Below the pieces are notes generated by a model. It worked only from the letters and a program-made list of their open reading frames with translations, was not told the origin of the DNA and ran no database searches. Position numbers and translations under genes: made by a program. Source: Desulfogranum mediterraneum DSM 13871 (GTDB taxonomy: Bacteria; Desulfobacterota; Desulfobulbia; Desulfobulbales; Desulfobulbaceae). Taken from it: DNA of 64,000 nucleotides. Below, one piece after another: positions 10,944-19,388 of this stretch. Location: contig NZ_KE387007.1 of assembly GCF_000429965.1 (NCBI RefSeq), forward strand, positions 1-64,000, read 5' to 3'. The stretch's first letter is position 1; each line of letters starts with the position of its first letter.

Positions 10944-12592
10944 GGCCTCTCCCTGGTGGTCGCCATGCTGCAATGGTGGGCAGGGCAGCGTTGGTTGTCA
11001 ATATGGGCCCGGTACTCGTCTCTGAAATAGCGCAGGGTACTCAGGACCGGATTGGCTGCGGTCTGGCCGAGTCCGCAGAGTGAGGTGTTTTTGACCAGGT
11101 CGCAGAGTTCTTCCATGGTGGCGAGATCCCCTGGTGTGGCCCGCCCCTGGGTTATCTTGCTGAGCAGGGCATGGAGCTGGGTGGTGCCCACCCGGCAGGG
11201 CACACACTTGCCGCATGATTCGCTCATACAGAATTCCATGAAGAACCTGGCCACATCCACCATGCAGGAGCTTTGATCCATGACGATCATCCCGCCGGAG
11301 CCCATGATCGAGCCGACCTGGGCCAGGGACTCATAGTCCACCCCCATATGCAGATACTGCTCAGGGATGCAGCCGCCCGACGGCCCGCCGGTCTGCACGG
11401 CCTTGAAACGGCCTTGGTCCGGGATGCCGCCGCCGATCTCGAAGACGATCTCGGTCAGGCTGGTACCCATGGGGACTTCGATCAGGCCGGTTCGGCAGAC
11501 CCGACCGGCCAGGGCAAAGACCTTGGTGCCCTTGCTCTTTTCCGTACCGATAGCGGCAAACCAGTCACTGCCGCGGCGGATGATGGGTGCAATGTTGGCA
11601 AAGGTCTCCACGTTGTTGATCAGGGTCGGGCAGCCCTTGAGCCCGCTTTCCGCCGGATAGGGGGGGCGGGGGCGCGGTTTGCCCGGGAGCCCTTCGATGG
11701 AGGCAATCAGGGCGGTCTCCTCCCCGCAGACAAAGGCCCCGGCGCCCAGCCGTAGCTGAAGATCGAAACTGAAGCCGCTGTTACAGATATTCTTGCCCAG
11801 GATCCCCAGCCGTTCGGCCTGGGCGATGGCCTTGCGTAGCCGTTTCACGGCCAGGGGATACTCTGCCCGGACATAGATGAAGCCTTGGGCTGCACCAAGG
11901 GCATAGGCTGCGATGGCGATTCCCTCCAGCACCCGGTGGGGATCGCTCTCCAAGACGCTGCGATCCATGAAGGCGCCGGGGTCGCCTTCATCGGCGTTGC
12001 AGATCACATACCTGGTCTGACGGAGTGCCTTGGCAACGGTGCTCCATTTCAGGCCGGTGGGGTAGCCTGCCCCGCCCCGACCGCGCAGGCCGGCCCTGGT
12101 GATCTCCTCGATCACCTCGGCCGGGGTCATCTCGCGGAGGACGGTATAGAGGGCCGCATAGCCTTCTGCAGCGATGTACTCTTCGATCCGTTCCGGATCG
12201 ATGCTGCCGCAATTCTCCAGCACGATCTTGTGCTGCTTGCTGAAGAAGGGCAGGGTGCCTGCACCGTCTGCATCTGTCTTTGCGGTGCTGGTCAGGCCAT
12301 CGACTATGGACCCGGCATCTGTTGGCGCACATCCCTGATAGAGCCTGTCTGCCGAGGCGACGGCGACCAGGGGCCCGGCAGAACAGAGCCCCAGGCAGCC
12401 GACCCCCTTCACCTGGACCTCCTGCTCCAGCTCCCGATCAGCCACGACCTGCTCCAGGCTCTCCTGCACCTCCCTGCTGCCGCAGGAGAGGCAGCCGGCC
12501 GCCTGGCAGACATGGATGCGGTGTTGAAAGCCCTGTTGGCGCTGCTCTTCCGCAGCCGCTATCTGTTGGAGGTCTTTATGCTTCAGGGTCAT
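10940..12592 (-). CDS. hoxF: NAD-reducing hydrogenase diaphorase subunit HoxF
   Basis: The 550-residue NAD+- and FMN-binding subunit, homologous to NuoF. An N-terminal thioredoxin-like [2Fe-2S] domain (about 22-100) has [11 protein letters not shown] and CLGLC. The core has the FMN/NADH-binding segments [14 protein letters not shown] and [19 protein letters not shown]. The C-terminal [4Fe-4S] site is [13 protein letters not shown] with a later Cys in [11 protein letters not shown]. It starts inside hoxE (17-bp overlap) with GGTGG upstream. Confidence 0.95.
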   Translation of the reverse strand: MTLKHKDLQQIAAAEEQRQQGFQHRIHVCQAAGCLSCGSREVQESLEQVVADRELEQEVQVKGVGCLGLCSAGPLVAVASADRLYQGCAPTDAGSIVDGLTSTAKTDADGAGTLPFFSKQHKIVLENCGSIDPERIEEYIAAEGYAALYTVLREMTPAEVIEEITRAGLRGRGGAGYPTGLKWSTVAKALRQTRYVICNADEGDPGAFMDRSVLESDPHRVLEGIAIAAYALGAAQGFIYVRAEYPLAVKRLRKAIAQAERLGILGKNICNSGFSFDLQLRLGAGAFVCGEETALIASIEGLPGKPRPRPPYPAESGLKGCPTLINNVETFANIAPIIRRGSDWFAAIGTEKSKGTKVFALAGRVCRTGLIEVPMGTSLTEIVFEIGGGIPDQGRFKAVQTGGPSGGCIPEQYLHMGVDYESLAQVGSIMGSGGMIVMDQSSCMVDVARFFMEFCMSESCGKCVPCRVGTTQLHALLSKITQGRATPGDLATMEELCDLVKNTSLCGLGQTAANPVLSTLRYFRDEYRAHIDNQRCPAHHCSMATTRERP

Positions 12593-13109
12593 GGCTGAGC
12601 CACCTCTCTAGCTGTTCTTCCATCAGCGCTGGGTTGAGTTTACCGGCAACCCGGCCGTCAAAGACCGCCGCCGGCGCCAGCCCGCAGGAGCCCAGGCAAC
12701 GGGCAACCACCAGTGAGACCTTGCCGTCTTTGCTGGTCTCGCCGGGACCGATGGCAGCGGATTGTTGGATTTGGTCGAGCAGGGCAGAGGAACCACCGAT
12801 ATAGCAGGCCGTACCCATGCAGACCACACAGCTGTGTTCGCCGGGCGGCTTGAGCGAGAAGTAGTGGTAAAAGGTGGCCACCGCATAGACCCGGCTCAAG
12901 GGGACCCGGAGGACATGGGCCACATAGGCCATGGCCTGGTGGTCAAGAAAGCCGAAGGTGTCCTGGACGGCATGGAGCGTTTCAATCAGGGCCTCGGGCT
13001 GATTGTTGTTGAGGCGCATGGTGCGGTTGACCTGCCGCCATTGACGATCTTGGGTCAGGGCGGCAAAGTCTTTTTCCGAGCAGATGTTGGCTTCAGCCTG
13101 CTGTCTCAT
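12576..13109 (-). CDS. hoxE: NAD-reducing hydrogenase diaphorase subunit HoxE
   Basis: A 177-residue NuoE-like subunit and the first gene of the operon. The four ligands of its [2Fe-2S] cluster lie in [11 protein letters not shown] and [11 protein letters not shown]. The helix-rich N-terminal half ([17 protein letters not shown]) is typical of NuoE and HoxE. HoxE, HoxF and HoxU form the diaphorase module. The ATG at 13109 follows GGGGGGAA; the frame is open to a GTG at 13133. The presence of hoxE makes this a pentameric HoxEFUYH enzyme. Confidence 0.94.
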   Translation of the reverse strand: MRQQAEANICSEKDFAALTQDRQWRQVNRTMRLNNNQPEALIETLHAVQDTFGFLDHQAMAYVAHVLRVPLSRVYAVATFYHYFSLKPPGEHSCVVCMGTACYIGGSSALLDQIQQSAAIGPGETSKDGKVSLVVARCLGSCGLAPAAVFDGRVAGKLNPALMEEQLERWLSHDPEA

Positions 13110-13200
13110 GATTCCCCCCGGTGCTCGGAGCACCTGTAGAAGTGGACCTCAGTGAAGTGAAAGAGAGCTGCCGGCTGCGTATACCGGTAGAGATGTATCT

Positions 13201-13230
13201 ATTATAGTGCTAATTTTTTGCAAGAGCCAA
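13201..13230 (-). promoter_or_regulatory. Probable promoter of the hox operon
   Basis: On the minus strand TTGGCT (13230-13225) and a perfect TATAAT (13206-13201) are 18 bp apart, about 90 bp upstream of hoxE. The surrounding 60 bp are strikingly AT-rich compared with the genes. It is a sigma-70-type promoter by sequence only. Confidence 0.5.
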
Positions 13231-13540
13231 TAAATAAAAGTGTCATTTTAGAGGTGTGAAATATTGGTCTTTTTCCTCTTGGCCTTGACAGGCTGCTCGG
13301 TGGAGCAGGCCCCTGTCTTGGGCCCATTCTCACGACAACAATATCGCAGCTCCCTTGGGTGCTCGATTCGGGCTCAGGGCGTTGGGAGATTCGGATAGAC
13401 CCAAAAAGATCAGCAGCTCGCTTGATTGCTTTGGGGGTGGAGAGCTTTTGTGCTACCATCGATCCAGATGTCAACAGCAGGGGGCTGGAGTGGTTTGGCC
13501 TGCAAGGGAAGATCTATTCAGAATCAAGAGGGAGAGCAAT

Positions 13541-14170
13541 ATGCGGTTCGTTCAGCTGGTACTTTTCGTAATGGTCGTCCTCCTGGCCGGGTGTGCAGGG
13601 TTCAATCTTGATGCCCCAAAGGGGGTTGTCGACAATACCTTCTACTCCTCAAAGTTTCCCAGAATCATGGTTGAGGTGGAGGAGACCCTCCACTATCAGC
13701 AGAAGGAAAACAACAGGGAGCTTGCCCTGGGCAGTAATCTCAGGAGATCGACCCATGTAGAGCAGGATCTCTACGCCTTTGTCAGTGAGGATAAGAAAAG
13801 CGTTCTGGTGATCCGGGTCGAGCGGCTGCGGGAGCTCAACTGGTATATGAACACCCCGGACTACTCTCAGCAACCCAACTGCTACGCCAGCGGCACGGAG
13901 AGCCTGGCCGGGGTCCGATTCAGCACCGGGATCTCTGCAGTCAGGAAAAAGAACCACACCCTGCTGCTCAAGAGTTATGGGGCCGTTTTTGGGGATGCGA
14001 TCCTCTTACAGATCTTTTACGCCGAAGAGGTGGCTGATAGCTGGGCGCAGACCACCTCCCTGCAGAGCAAGGAAAAGGCGGCTGAGCTGGAGGCCTTTAA
14101 TCAGCGGGCAGGGCGCAGCTTTACGGTGGGCGACTACAGGGAACCTGCAGCCCTGGCGGCCAGCAATTAG
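13541..14170 (+). CDS. Putative lipoprotein of unknown function
   Basis: A 209-residue protein with an N-terminal lipoprotein signal (MRFVQLVLFVMVVLLAGC): hydrophobic core and the lipobox LLAGC, so the cysteine at residue 18 is the predicted lipidated residue. The remainder is soluble and has no domain I can name. The start at 13541 is chosen for AGAGGGAGAG upstream and for the signal peptide; the same frame is open further upstream but without a signal. It stands alone, divergent from the hox operon across about 430 bp. Confidence 0.8.
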   Translation: MRFVQLVLFVMVVLLAGCAGFNLDAPKGVVDNTFYSSKFPRIMVEVEETLHYQQKENNRELALGSNLRRSTHVEQDLYAFVSEDKKSVLVIRVERLRELNWYMNTPDYSQQPNCYASGTESLAGVRFSTGISAVRKKNHTLLLKSYGAVFGDAILLQIFYAEEVADSWAQTTSLQSKEKAAELEAFNQRAGRSFTVGDYREPAALAASN

Positions 14171-14251
14171 GGGGAGCTGGCTGTAGCTTCCGGGATATTT
14201 AGAGTAACTCCAGTGATCAAGACGGACTTTCTTGAGTCGGTCAAACAGGCA

Positions 14252-14291
14252 AACTATGGAAGAGGCCCTCTAACTATGGAAGAGGCCCTCT
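14252..14291 (+). repeat. Two perfect tandem 20-bp repeats
   Basis: AACTATGGAAGAGGCCCTCT occurs twice in direct succession (14252-14271 and 14272-14291), just beyond the stop codon of the MFS gene. The 13-bp core GAAGAGGCCCTCT recurs in inverted orientation at 16146-16158, on the far side of the MFS/regulator pair. Confidence 0.9.
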
Positions 14292-14299
14292 GTTGGTGA

Positions 14300-15496
14300 T
14301 CAGATAGAATCGGAACGATTTGCTGGCTGCTGCTGTCCGGTTTTCAGAAGGGAGATGAGGAGCAGGCTGGTGAACAACGACAGCAGGCAAACACTTACGA
14401 CCCCATGCCATCCATAGGCGCCCCAGACCGGTCCTAATACCATTGAGGCTAAGCTTCCCCCGCCAATGCAGAAGAAGATATAGAGAGATGAGGCGCTCCC
14501 TAAAAGCTCAGGCGAGACGCTGTCTCCAACCAGGATGAAGACCAAGGGCTGACAGAGATAGACCGAGAGAAACAGGATCAGCAGGCCAAGGCTTATCCCG
14601 GGGAGAGTTGATGATATCCCCACCATACAGCAGGAGATGAGAGCGGCAGATAGTCCCCAAAGGATGATCTTGCCAATGCTGACCCTGTTGGCCAACTTTC
14701 CTGAAAATGGGGCAACAAGTGCTGTGATGCCGGCAAAGCTGATCCAGCCAATCTCTCTGGAGCTGAAGTTGAACGGAGGGTTGTTGAGTCGGTAGCTGAG
14801 GAAGGTAACAATGCCCATGAAGCTAAAAAAGAGTGTGCCTCCGACCAGCATCAAGCCAAGAGTTCTCATCCTCAACAACAGTTGATATGATTTTTTGTAA
14901 TCATCCGCAAGGCTAAGAGTTTTCCCCTCCTTTGGTTCCTGGGGAGAGGGAAGTGAAAGCAGGGTCATTGTCGAGGTTATCAGGACCATCACGGCAAGGG
15001 TCCTGTAGCTCCACTGCCAGCCGATGACGGACGTCAAAATGCCTGATAATACTCTGCCAAATATCACCCCTAAGGTTGCAGCTGCGACGATTGTGCCAAC
15101 ATAAAAACCCCTATGGGGGTGGGGTGCAAGCCTTGAGATGTATGGAAACATTGCAGCAGGAATCAGCGCCGCACAAAAACCTATAGCTGTCATACCAGCC
15201 AACAGACCGTTAAAGCTCGCTGCAAAGGAGGTTGTGATCAGCGTTATGGCCAGCATCGCCGCACCCCAAAAAGAAATTTTGGCCAGGTTTCCCCTGTTCA
15301 TCAAGGGCCCTGCAAGAAGAAAGGTTATTGAGTAACTCAGAGAAACGGTACTAAACGAGATCCGTGCCAGGGCGATGTTGACCTCGAAATATCGTGAGAG
15401 CTCCAGGAAAATTGACTGATTCATAAACACCGTGGAAACGGCCAGCATCGTCGCTGAGCAAGCGGACAAAATTGTTACTATTTCAGTCTTTTGCAC
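14300..15496 (-). CDS. Major facilitator superfamily transporter
   Basis: A 398-residue membrane protein with about twelve hydrophobic segments in two halves, separated by a charged loop near residues 190-210. The half-repeat boundaries carry MFS-like loops (GPLMNRGNLAKIS, SGKLANRVSIGKI). The length fits small drug or metabolite efflux members; the substrate cannot be told. It starts with GTG at 15496, preceded by GAGGA. It is divergent from an XRE-cupin regulator, a usual sign of local control. The gene looks poorer in G+C than its neighbours and, with the regulator, is bounded by matching short repeats, which suggests acquisition as a cassette. Confidence 0.9.
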   Translation of the reverse strand: MQKTEIVTILSACSATMLAVSTVFMNQSIFLELSRYFEVNIALARISFSTVSLSYSITFLLAGPLMNRGNLAKISFWGAAMLAITLITTSFAASFNGLLAGMTAIGFCAALIPAAMFPYISRLAPHPHRGFYVGTIVAAATLGVIFGRVLSGILTSVIGWQWSYRTLAVMVLITSTMTLLSLPSPQEPKEGKTLSLADDYKKSYQLLLRMRTLGLMLVGGTLFFSFMGIVTFLSYRLNNPPFNFSSREIGWISFAGITALVAPFSGKLANRVSIGKIILWGLSAALISCCMVGISSTLPGISLGLLILFLSVYLCQPLVFILVGDSVSPELLGSASSLYIFFCIGGGSLASMVLGPVWGAYGWHGVVSVCLLSLFTSLLLISLLKTGQQQPANRSDSI

Positions 15497-15566
15497 GGTG
15501 GTCCTCGTCTCGTGATTGTCGATTCTTACGTTGCGTGGTACGCTGATCCTGTACTGTTAATCTGTA

Positions 15567-15598
15567 TTGTATTATACAAATGTAAAATATAATATCAA
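15567..15598. promoter_or_regulatory. Divergent promoters overlapping a palindromic operator candidate
   Basis: TTGTAT-T-ATACAA (15567-15579) is a perfect palindrome around one base. On the minus strand TTGATA (15598-15593) and TATAAT (15576-15571) are 16 bp apart and fit a promoter for the MFS gene; the palindrome covers its -10 box. On the plus strand TATAAT at 15588-15593 lies 20 bp before the regulator start. A regulator bound to the palindrome could control both genes. Confidence 0.55.
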
Positions 15599-15613
15599 GA
15601 GTAAGGGCGATAG

Positions 15614-16129
15614 ATGAGCAAACTCGATTTTTCGATATTACGAACATTACGCATCAAGAAGGGGGTCTCGGCCGAAGATGTTGCCCGGGCAACTGGCCTG
15701 ACGCGAGCCACAGTGGTTAAAGTTGAGAGTGGGGAGGGGAACCCTACAATGAGTACGGTTGGAGCACTCGCAGAGTATTTTAAGCTCTCCTCCAGCGAAT
15801 TGATTAAGATCGCCGAAGGTTCCAGTTGCGAGAAGGTGGTCTCCAGATCCATGAAACGCGGAAAGGTCAAGGGCCGTATGCTCTCCTTCAAGGATCTCGA
15901 ACTGTTTCATTTTCAGGTGAGCGCCGGTGCAGAGGTCGAATCAGATCCAAAACTCCATGAACACACCAGAGAGGTCTTTTTGGTGTTACAGGGAAACGTT
16001 CTGGTTACCGTTGGTGAAGAGGTCCATGAATTGAATTCAGGTGATGCCATTCGCTTCAAGGCACTCCAGCAACATAGCCTGTCGGTGCTTGAGGATTCAG
16101 AGATCGTGATGATGCATTACAATGTTTGA
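15614..16129 (+). CDS. XRE-family regulator with C-terminal cupin domain
   Basis: A 171-residue protein. Residues about 7-65 form a helix-turn-helix of the Cro/C1 type (EDVARATGLTRATVVKVESG, then PTMSTVGALAEYFKLS). Residues about 95-170 form a cupin barrel (LHEHTREVFLVLQGNVLVTV, then LNSGDAIRFKALQQH). This architecture binds DNA through the HTH and a small ligand through the cupin. It is divergent from the MFS gene with 117 bp between starts, so it probably controls that transporter. AAGGG precedes the ATG at 15614. Confidence 0.88.
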   Translation: MSKLDFSILRTLRIKKGVSAEDVARATGLTRATVVKVESGEGNPTMSTVGALAEYFKLSSSELIKIAEGSSCEKVVSRSMKRGKVKGRMLSFKDLELFHFQVSAGAEVESDPKLHEHTREVFLVLQGNVLVTVGEEVHELNSGDAIRFKALQQHSLSVLEDSEIVMMHYNV

Positions 16130-16145
16130 TGGTCCCTTTTTTCAG

Positions 16146-16158
16146 AGAGGGCCTCTTC
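16146..16158 (-). repeat. Inverted copy of the 13-bp cassette-edge repeat
   Basis: AGAGGGCCTCTTC is the exact reverse complement of the core of the tandem repeats at 14252-14291. It lies 17 bp after the stop of the XRE-cupin gene, so the two-gene cassette has matching inverted edges. Confidence 0.75.
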
Positions 16159-16404
16159 GCTAACAGTAGCCGTGGAACCTGTTGCAAGGGGAATTGCTCA
16201 ACCACCTGCCCCTGGCAGGGGCCCTGATAACAGGGGCTGGATTTTTTACGCTGGCCAGCTGGAGAAAAGTGGTTCTTGAGCGGAGAAAAATGCGCAATTT
16301 CTTGCCTGACCAGGGCTGTGTCATTATTGTCTGCCTGTTAAGAGAAGTGCTTAAAGGGTGCACCTGGGGTGCCGGATAATTGGAAGGAACAGGGAGGAGC
16401 TTGG

Positions 16405-17133
16405 ATGATGGATGCGGAAAAATTACTGCGCAAGGTGTTGGCTGGAGCGGTGCAGGGCAGCAGCGGCAAGAAGAAGAAAAAAAAGAAACATAAACGAAGT
16501 GATGATCTTATGGGAGGGGTCCTGGGTGGACTTGCCTCGGGCAAGGGCCTGATCACGGCCATCGGGCTGGGCGTTGGCGCCTATGAGATCCTCAGGAAGA
16601 AGTCGCCTCCAGCCGTCGGCCACACTCCTGCGCCTCCCCCGGGGAGCAACTCCTTCTCGGCCGGCCCGCCTGTTGGTGCTGCTGTGCCGCCCCCTATTCC
16701 TCGCTCCTCCCCTGTGCAGGCTGCTTCGGATCCGGCTGCAGGGACGGCAGGGCGTCCACTGAGCCCGGCAGAAGAGGAGAGCGGAGGCGCTGAGCAGGAG
16801 TTGGCGCTCAGGCTGATCCAGACCATGGTGGCGGCCGCCCATGCCGACGGGAGCATGGACAGTGGAGAGGAACAGCGGATCCTGGCCCAACTCCAGCAAC
16901 AGGGGCTTGATCAGGAAGAGAAGCTCTTTCTCCTGGCCCAGCTGCATCACCCCAGAACCATCGACGAGTTGGTGGCCGGGGTCGATGAACCCCAGGTTGC
17001 CCAGGCCATGTACAGTCTGGCCGCCTCCACCATCGTGGTGGACACCCCTGCGGAGCGGCAGTGGCTGGATCAGCTGGCCGCCGCCCTCTCCCTCTCCGCC
17101 AACATCCAGCACTTTATCGAGCAGGAGCTGTAA
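16405..17133 (+). CDS. DUF533 (TerB-like) protein with poly-lysine tract
   Basis: A 242-residue protein. The N-terminal part has a lysine-rich tract (SGKKKKKKKHKRS), a glycine-rich hydrophobic stretch (LMGGVLGGLASGKGLITAI) and a proline-rich linker. The C-terminal 110 residues are a TerB-like helical domain (MVAAAHADGSMDSGEEQRIL), as in DUF533 proteins. The start is the first ATG of an ATGATG pair, after AGGGAGGAGC. The run of lysine codons (AAG/AAA from about 16470) is slippage-prone. Function is unknown; DUF533 proteins are often called YebE-like inner-membrane proteins. Confidence 0.82.
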   Translation: MMDAEKLLRKVLAGAVQGSSGKKKKKKKHKRSDDLMGGVLGGLASGKGLITAIGLGVGAYEILRKKSPPAVGHTPAPPPGSNSFSAGPPVGAAVPPPIPRSSPVQAASDPAAGTAGRPLSPAEEESGGAEQELALRLIQTMVAAAHADGSMDSGEEQRILAQLQQQGLDQEEKLFLLAQLHHPRTIDELVAGVDEPQVAQAMYSLAASTIVVDTPAERQWLDQLAAALSLSANIQHFIEQEL

Positions 17134-17205
17134 GCGCGGCCGAGCCGACCAACAGGTTGGCTGTCCCCGCACCATGGGACGGGGCCGCTGGCCGGGCTGG
17201 AGCTG

Positions 17206-17541
17206 CTACTTCTTAGATGTTGTTTTGCTGCTGGTTTTCTTTTTCTTGGTCCGCCTCTTCACCTTTTTTTTCTTCCGGTCCCGGTCATAGGGGCTGTCCA
17301 CCTCATACTGCCGGCCGTTGATCTCCAGGTCCAGGTCGCCGTCCGCCTCAAAGCTGTATTCAAAGGGGAGGTCGGTCCTGGGTTGCTGGAGACGGTTGAG
17401 CAGGTAGTTCTTGCCCTGGTAACTGACCTGGACCTGGTTGGCGGAGAGATAGCGGGCCTCAAAGGGAGGCGGCTCGCCACCGCAGGCGGCAAGCAGGAGG
17501 GGGACCGCGCAAAAGAGGAAGAGTCGGTGAGAGAGGTGCAT
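17206..17541 (-). CDS. Small putative lipoprotein with lysine-rich tail
   Basis: A 111-residue protein with a lipoprotein signal ending in the lipobox LLAAC (cysteine about residue 20). A short soluble domain (about 25-80) is followed by a tail of about 30 residues made mostly of Lys, Arg, Ser and Thr. The ATG at 17541 follows AGGAGACACC; the frame is open upstream but without a signal. It converges on the DUF533 gene, which also has a poly-lysine tract. No family recognised. Confidence 0.72.
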   Translation of the reverse strand: MHLSHRLFLFCAVPLLLAACGGEPPPFEARYLSANQVQVSYQGKNYLLNRLQQPRTDLPFEYSFEADGDLDLEINGRQYEVDSPYDRDRKKKKVKRRTKKKKTSSKTTSKK

Positions 17542-17666
17542 GGTGTCTCCTGGACTGATCATGGATGGGAAGGCCTTTCCGATGAGCATAGCATGAACCA
17601 GGGGAGAGTTCATGGTCAAGCTGCACGCTTTTGCTTAAAAAAAAGCCGGCTAAGGGGGGCAGCGGT

Positions 17667-19283
17667 TCATGGGCGCTGTGCCGGTGGGCTGGGTGGATGG
17701 ACCCGCTCGTCGCGGGAGGCGGAGATCTCCGGGAGCCGGCAGCAGGAGCCATTGCGGGGAAGGGTGATATCCAGTCGGGTCCCCTCTCCGGGGGTGGAGC
17801 TGATCTCCATGCTTGCCCCGATATTCTCCAGTCGATCGCCAAGGGTGGAGAGGCCGAAGCCCCTCTTCATGGTCTTGATATCAAAGCCGCTGCCATTATC
17901 CTCGATCTCGATCCGATGGCGCTCCTTCTCCCGGGTGAGGACCACCGAGGCGTAGCCGGCCCGGGCATGTTTGATACAGTTAATCACCCCCTCCCGTACC
18001 GAGCGGTAGAGGGTGACGCGCTGGTGTTCGTTGAGCTTGAGGGGCTCGTCCAGCAGGTTGAGAAAATCCATCTCCAGGTTATGGCGGGTCGAGGTGTCTT
18101 TTACCAGCCATTCCAGGGCCGCCTCCAGACCAAAGTCATAGAGCACCGGGGGACTGATCTGAAAGGTGAGGGAGCGGGTCTCCTCCAGGGCGGTCTGCAG
18201 GTGGTGCTCAACCTCCAGGAGGTCCTCCTGGCCGGGGGTCTTGCGGTTATGCCTTCTCAGGCCCGAGAGACCAAGGGCCAGCAGCTGGCTGACCGAGTCG
18301 TGGAGGTCCTCGGCCAGGGCCCTGCGCTCCCGTTCTTCGGTGGTGACCAGTTCGGTAGAGAGATTGCGTAAGCGTTGCTCGATATTCTGGCGCTCAGCGT
18401 CCATCAGTCGTTTCTGGATGTTGACCAGGTGCTCGGATTTTTCCCTGATGATCCGCTCCCGGCTGAGGATCTCCCGGTTATGTTCGGCCTGGATCAGCTC
18501 GGTGTTGCGGATCAATGCAGCCACCGTGGGTACGGCAGAGAGCAGCCTGGTCCAGATGCGTTGGCGAAATCCGGGGTCCTGGAAGGTCAGTTCAAAGTCA
18601 TAGATGGCCTGGCCCGGTTCACCATACTCCCGGGGACCGGCCTCGATGCAGCTGAGCTTGCTCTGAATACGGCTTACCCCGGCCAGCCGGGCATAGGATT
18701 CAAACACTCCCCGGTGCCATTCCATGCCGAACTCCTTCATGATGATGTCCGGCCTGTGGATCAGGCGGATGACGATATGCCCCCTTTTCATGCTCCGGAT
18801 GAGTGCCTCCTTGGTCCGGTTGTACTTGTCGTTTTCCCGGACAAGCCGTTCTGTCAGCCGGTAGGGACCGATCAGGGGGACGCCGATGGCGGTTTTTAGG
18901 CAGGATTGACTCTGGTAAAAGCTGCTGCCGCAGAGGTAGGCAAAACCCGGATCAGGAAGCAGCTCCTCTATGGCAGTATAGAGGGCCATCATCAGCCGGT
19001 TGGAAAACCAGTAGTCTGCAGACTCCAGATGGTGGAGGCTGAGTGGTTCGAGTCGGCCGTTCTCCAGGTTCTTGAGGCTAAAGGGCTCGCCTTGTTGGAC
19101 CAGGGAAAGGAGTTCATCCAGGTCCAGCTCCGGATGGTGCCGGCGCAGACAGACGATCAGCCAGGCGGTGTTGAGGCTGGAGACCTGTTTGGCCATGGGG
19201 GCAGGCAGCAGGCCGCTTGGGGCCTCCTGGCCCGCCTGGCCCCGGCCTTGTGGCTGGTCAATCTGAGTCGATACGCATGCCAT
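17667..19283 (-). CDS. NarL-type sensor histidine kinase with unassigned N-terminal domain
   Basis: A 538-residue soluble protein. The C-terminal half is a HisKA_3 kinase: ERERRALAEDLHDSVSQLLA holds the phospho-His, followed by a HATPase_c domain with NCIKHARAG (N box), EDNGSGFD and GFGLSTLGDRLENIG. A coiled coil (about 265-320) precedes it. The N-terminal 260 residues form a sensory region I cannot assign, rich in Trp, Cys and His, with a motif ARLAGVSRIQSKLSCIEAGP. No response regulator lies next to it. The start at 19283 has no clear Shine-Dalgarno; a Met at 19196 is an alternative. About 105 bp upstream is the FadL-like gene on the same strand. Confidence 0.85.
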   Translation of the reverse strand: MACVSTQIDQPQGRGQAGQEAPSGLLPAPMAKQVSSLNTAWLIVCLRRHHPELDLDELLSLVQQGEPFSLKNLENGRLEPLSLHHLESADYWFSNRLMMALYTAIEELLPDPGFAYLCGSSFYQSQSCLKTAIGVPLIGPYRLTERLVRENDKYNRTKEALIRSMKRGHIVIRLIHRPDIIMKEFGMEWHRGVFESYARLAGVSRIQSKLSCIEAGPREYGEPGQAIYDFELTFQDPGFRQRIWTRLLSAVPTVAALIRNTELIQAEHNREILSRERIIREKSEHLVNIQKRLMDAERQNIEQRLRNLSTELVTTEERERRALAEDLHDSVSQLLALGLSGLRRHNRKTPGQEDLLEVEHHLQTALEETRSLTFQISPPVLYDFGLEAALEWLVKDTSTRHNLEMDFLNLLDEPLKLNEHQRVTLYRSVREGVINCIKHARAGYASVVLTREKERHRIEIEDNGSGFDIKTMKRGFGLSTLGDRLENIGASMEISSTPGEGTRLDITLPRNGSCCRLPEISASRDERVHPPSPPAQRP

Positions 19284-19388
19284 GGGCTGGGCCTGAAGAG
19301 AGGGAGCGGTTTGGGAGCAGCCGGCTGGGGAGCTGGCTGCCCGTTATTGAGGAATCTCGCGTCAGCAAGAAGCCTTGAGGGGGACGAG

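Noticed and set aside
13210-13235. TTGGCTCTTGCA upstream of hoxE, resembling a sigma-54 promoter
   Set aside because: GG and GC elements are too close together; the TATAAT box downstream gives a better sigma-70 reading.
17143-17162. AGCCGACC-AACA-GGTTGGCT hairpin after the DUF533 gene
   Set aside because: One mismatch or wobble pair in an 8-bp stem, and no T run; too weak to call a terminator.
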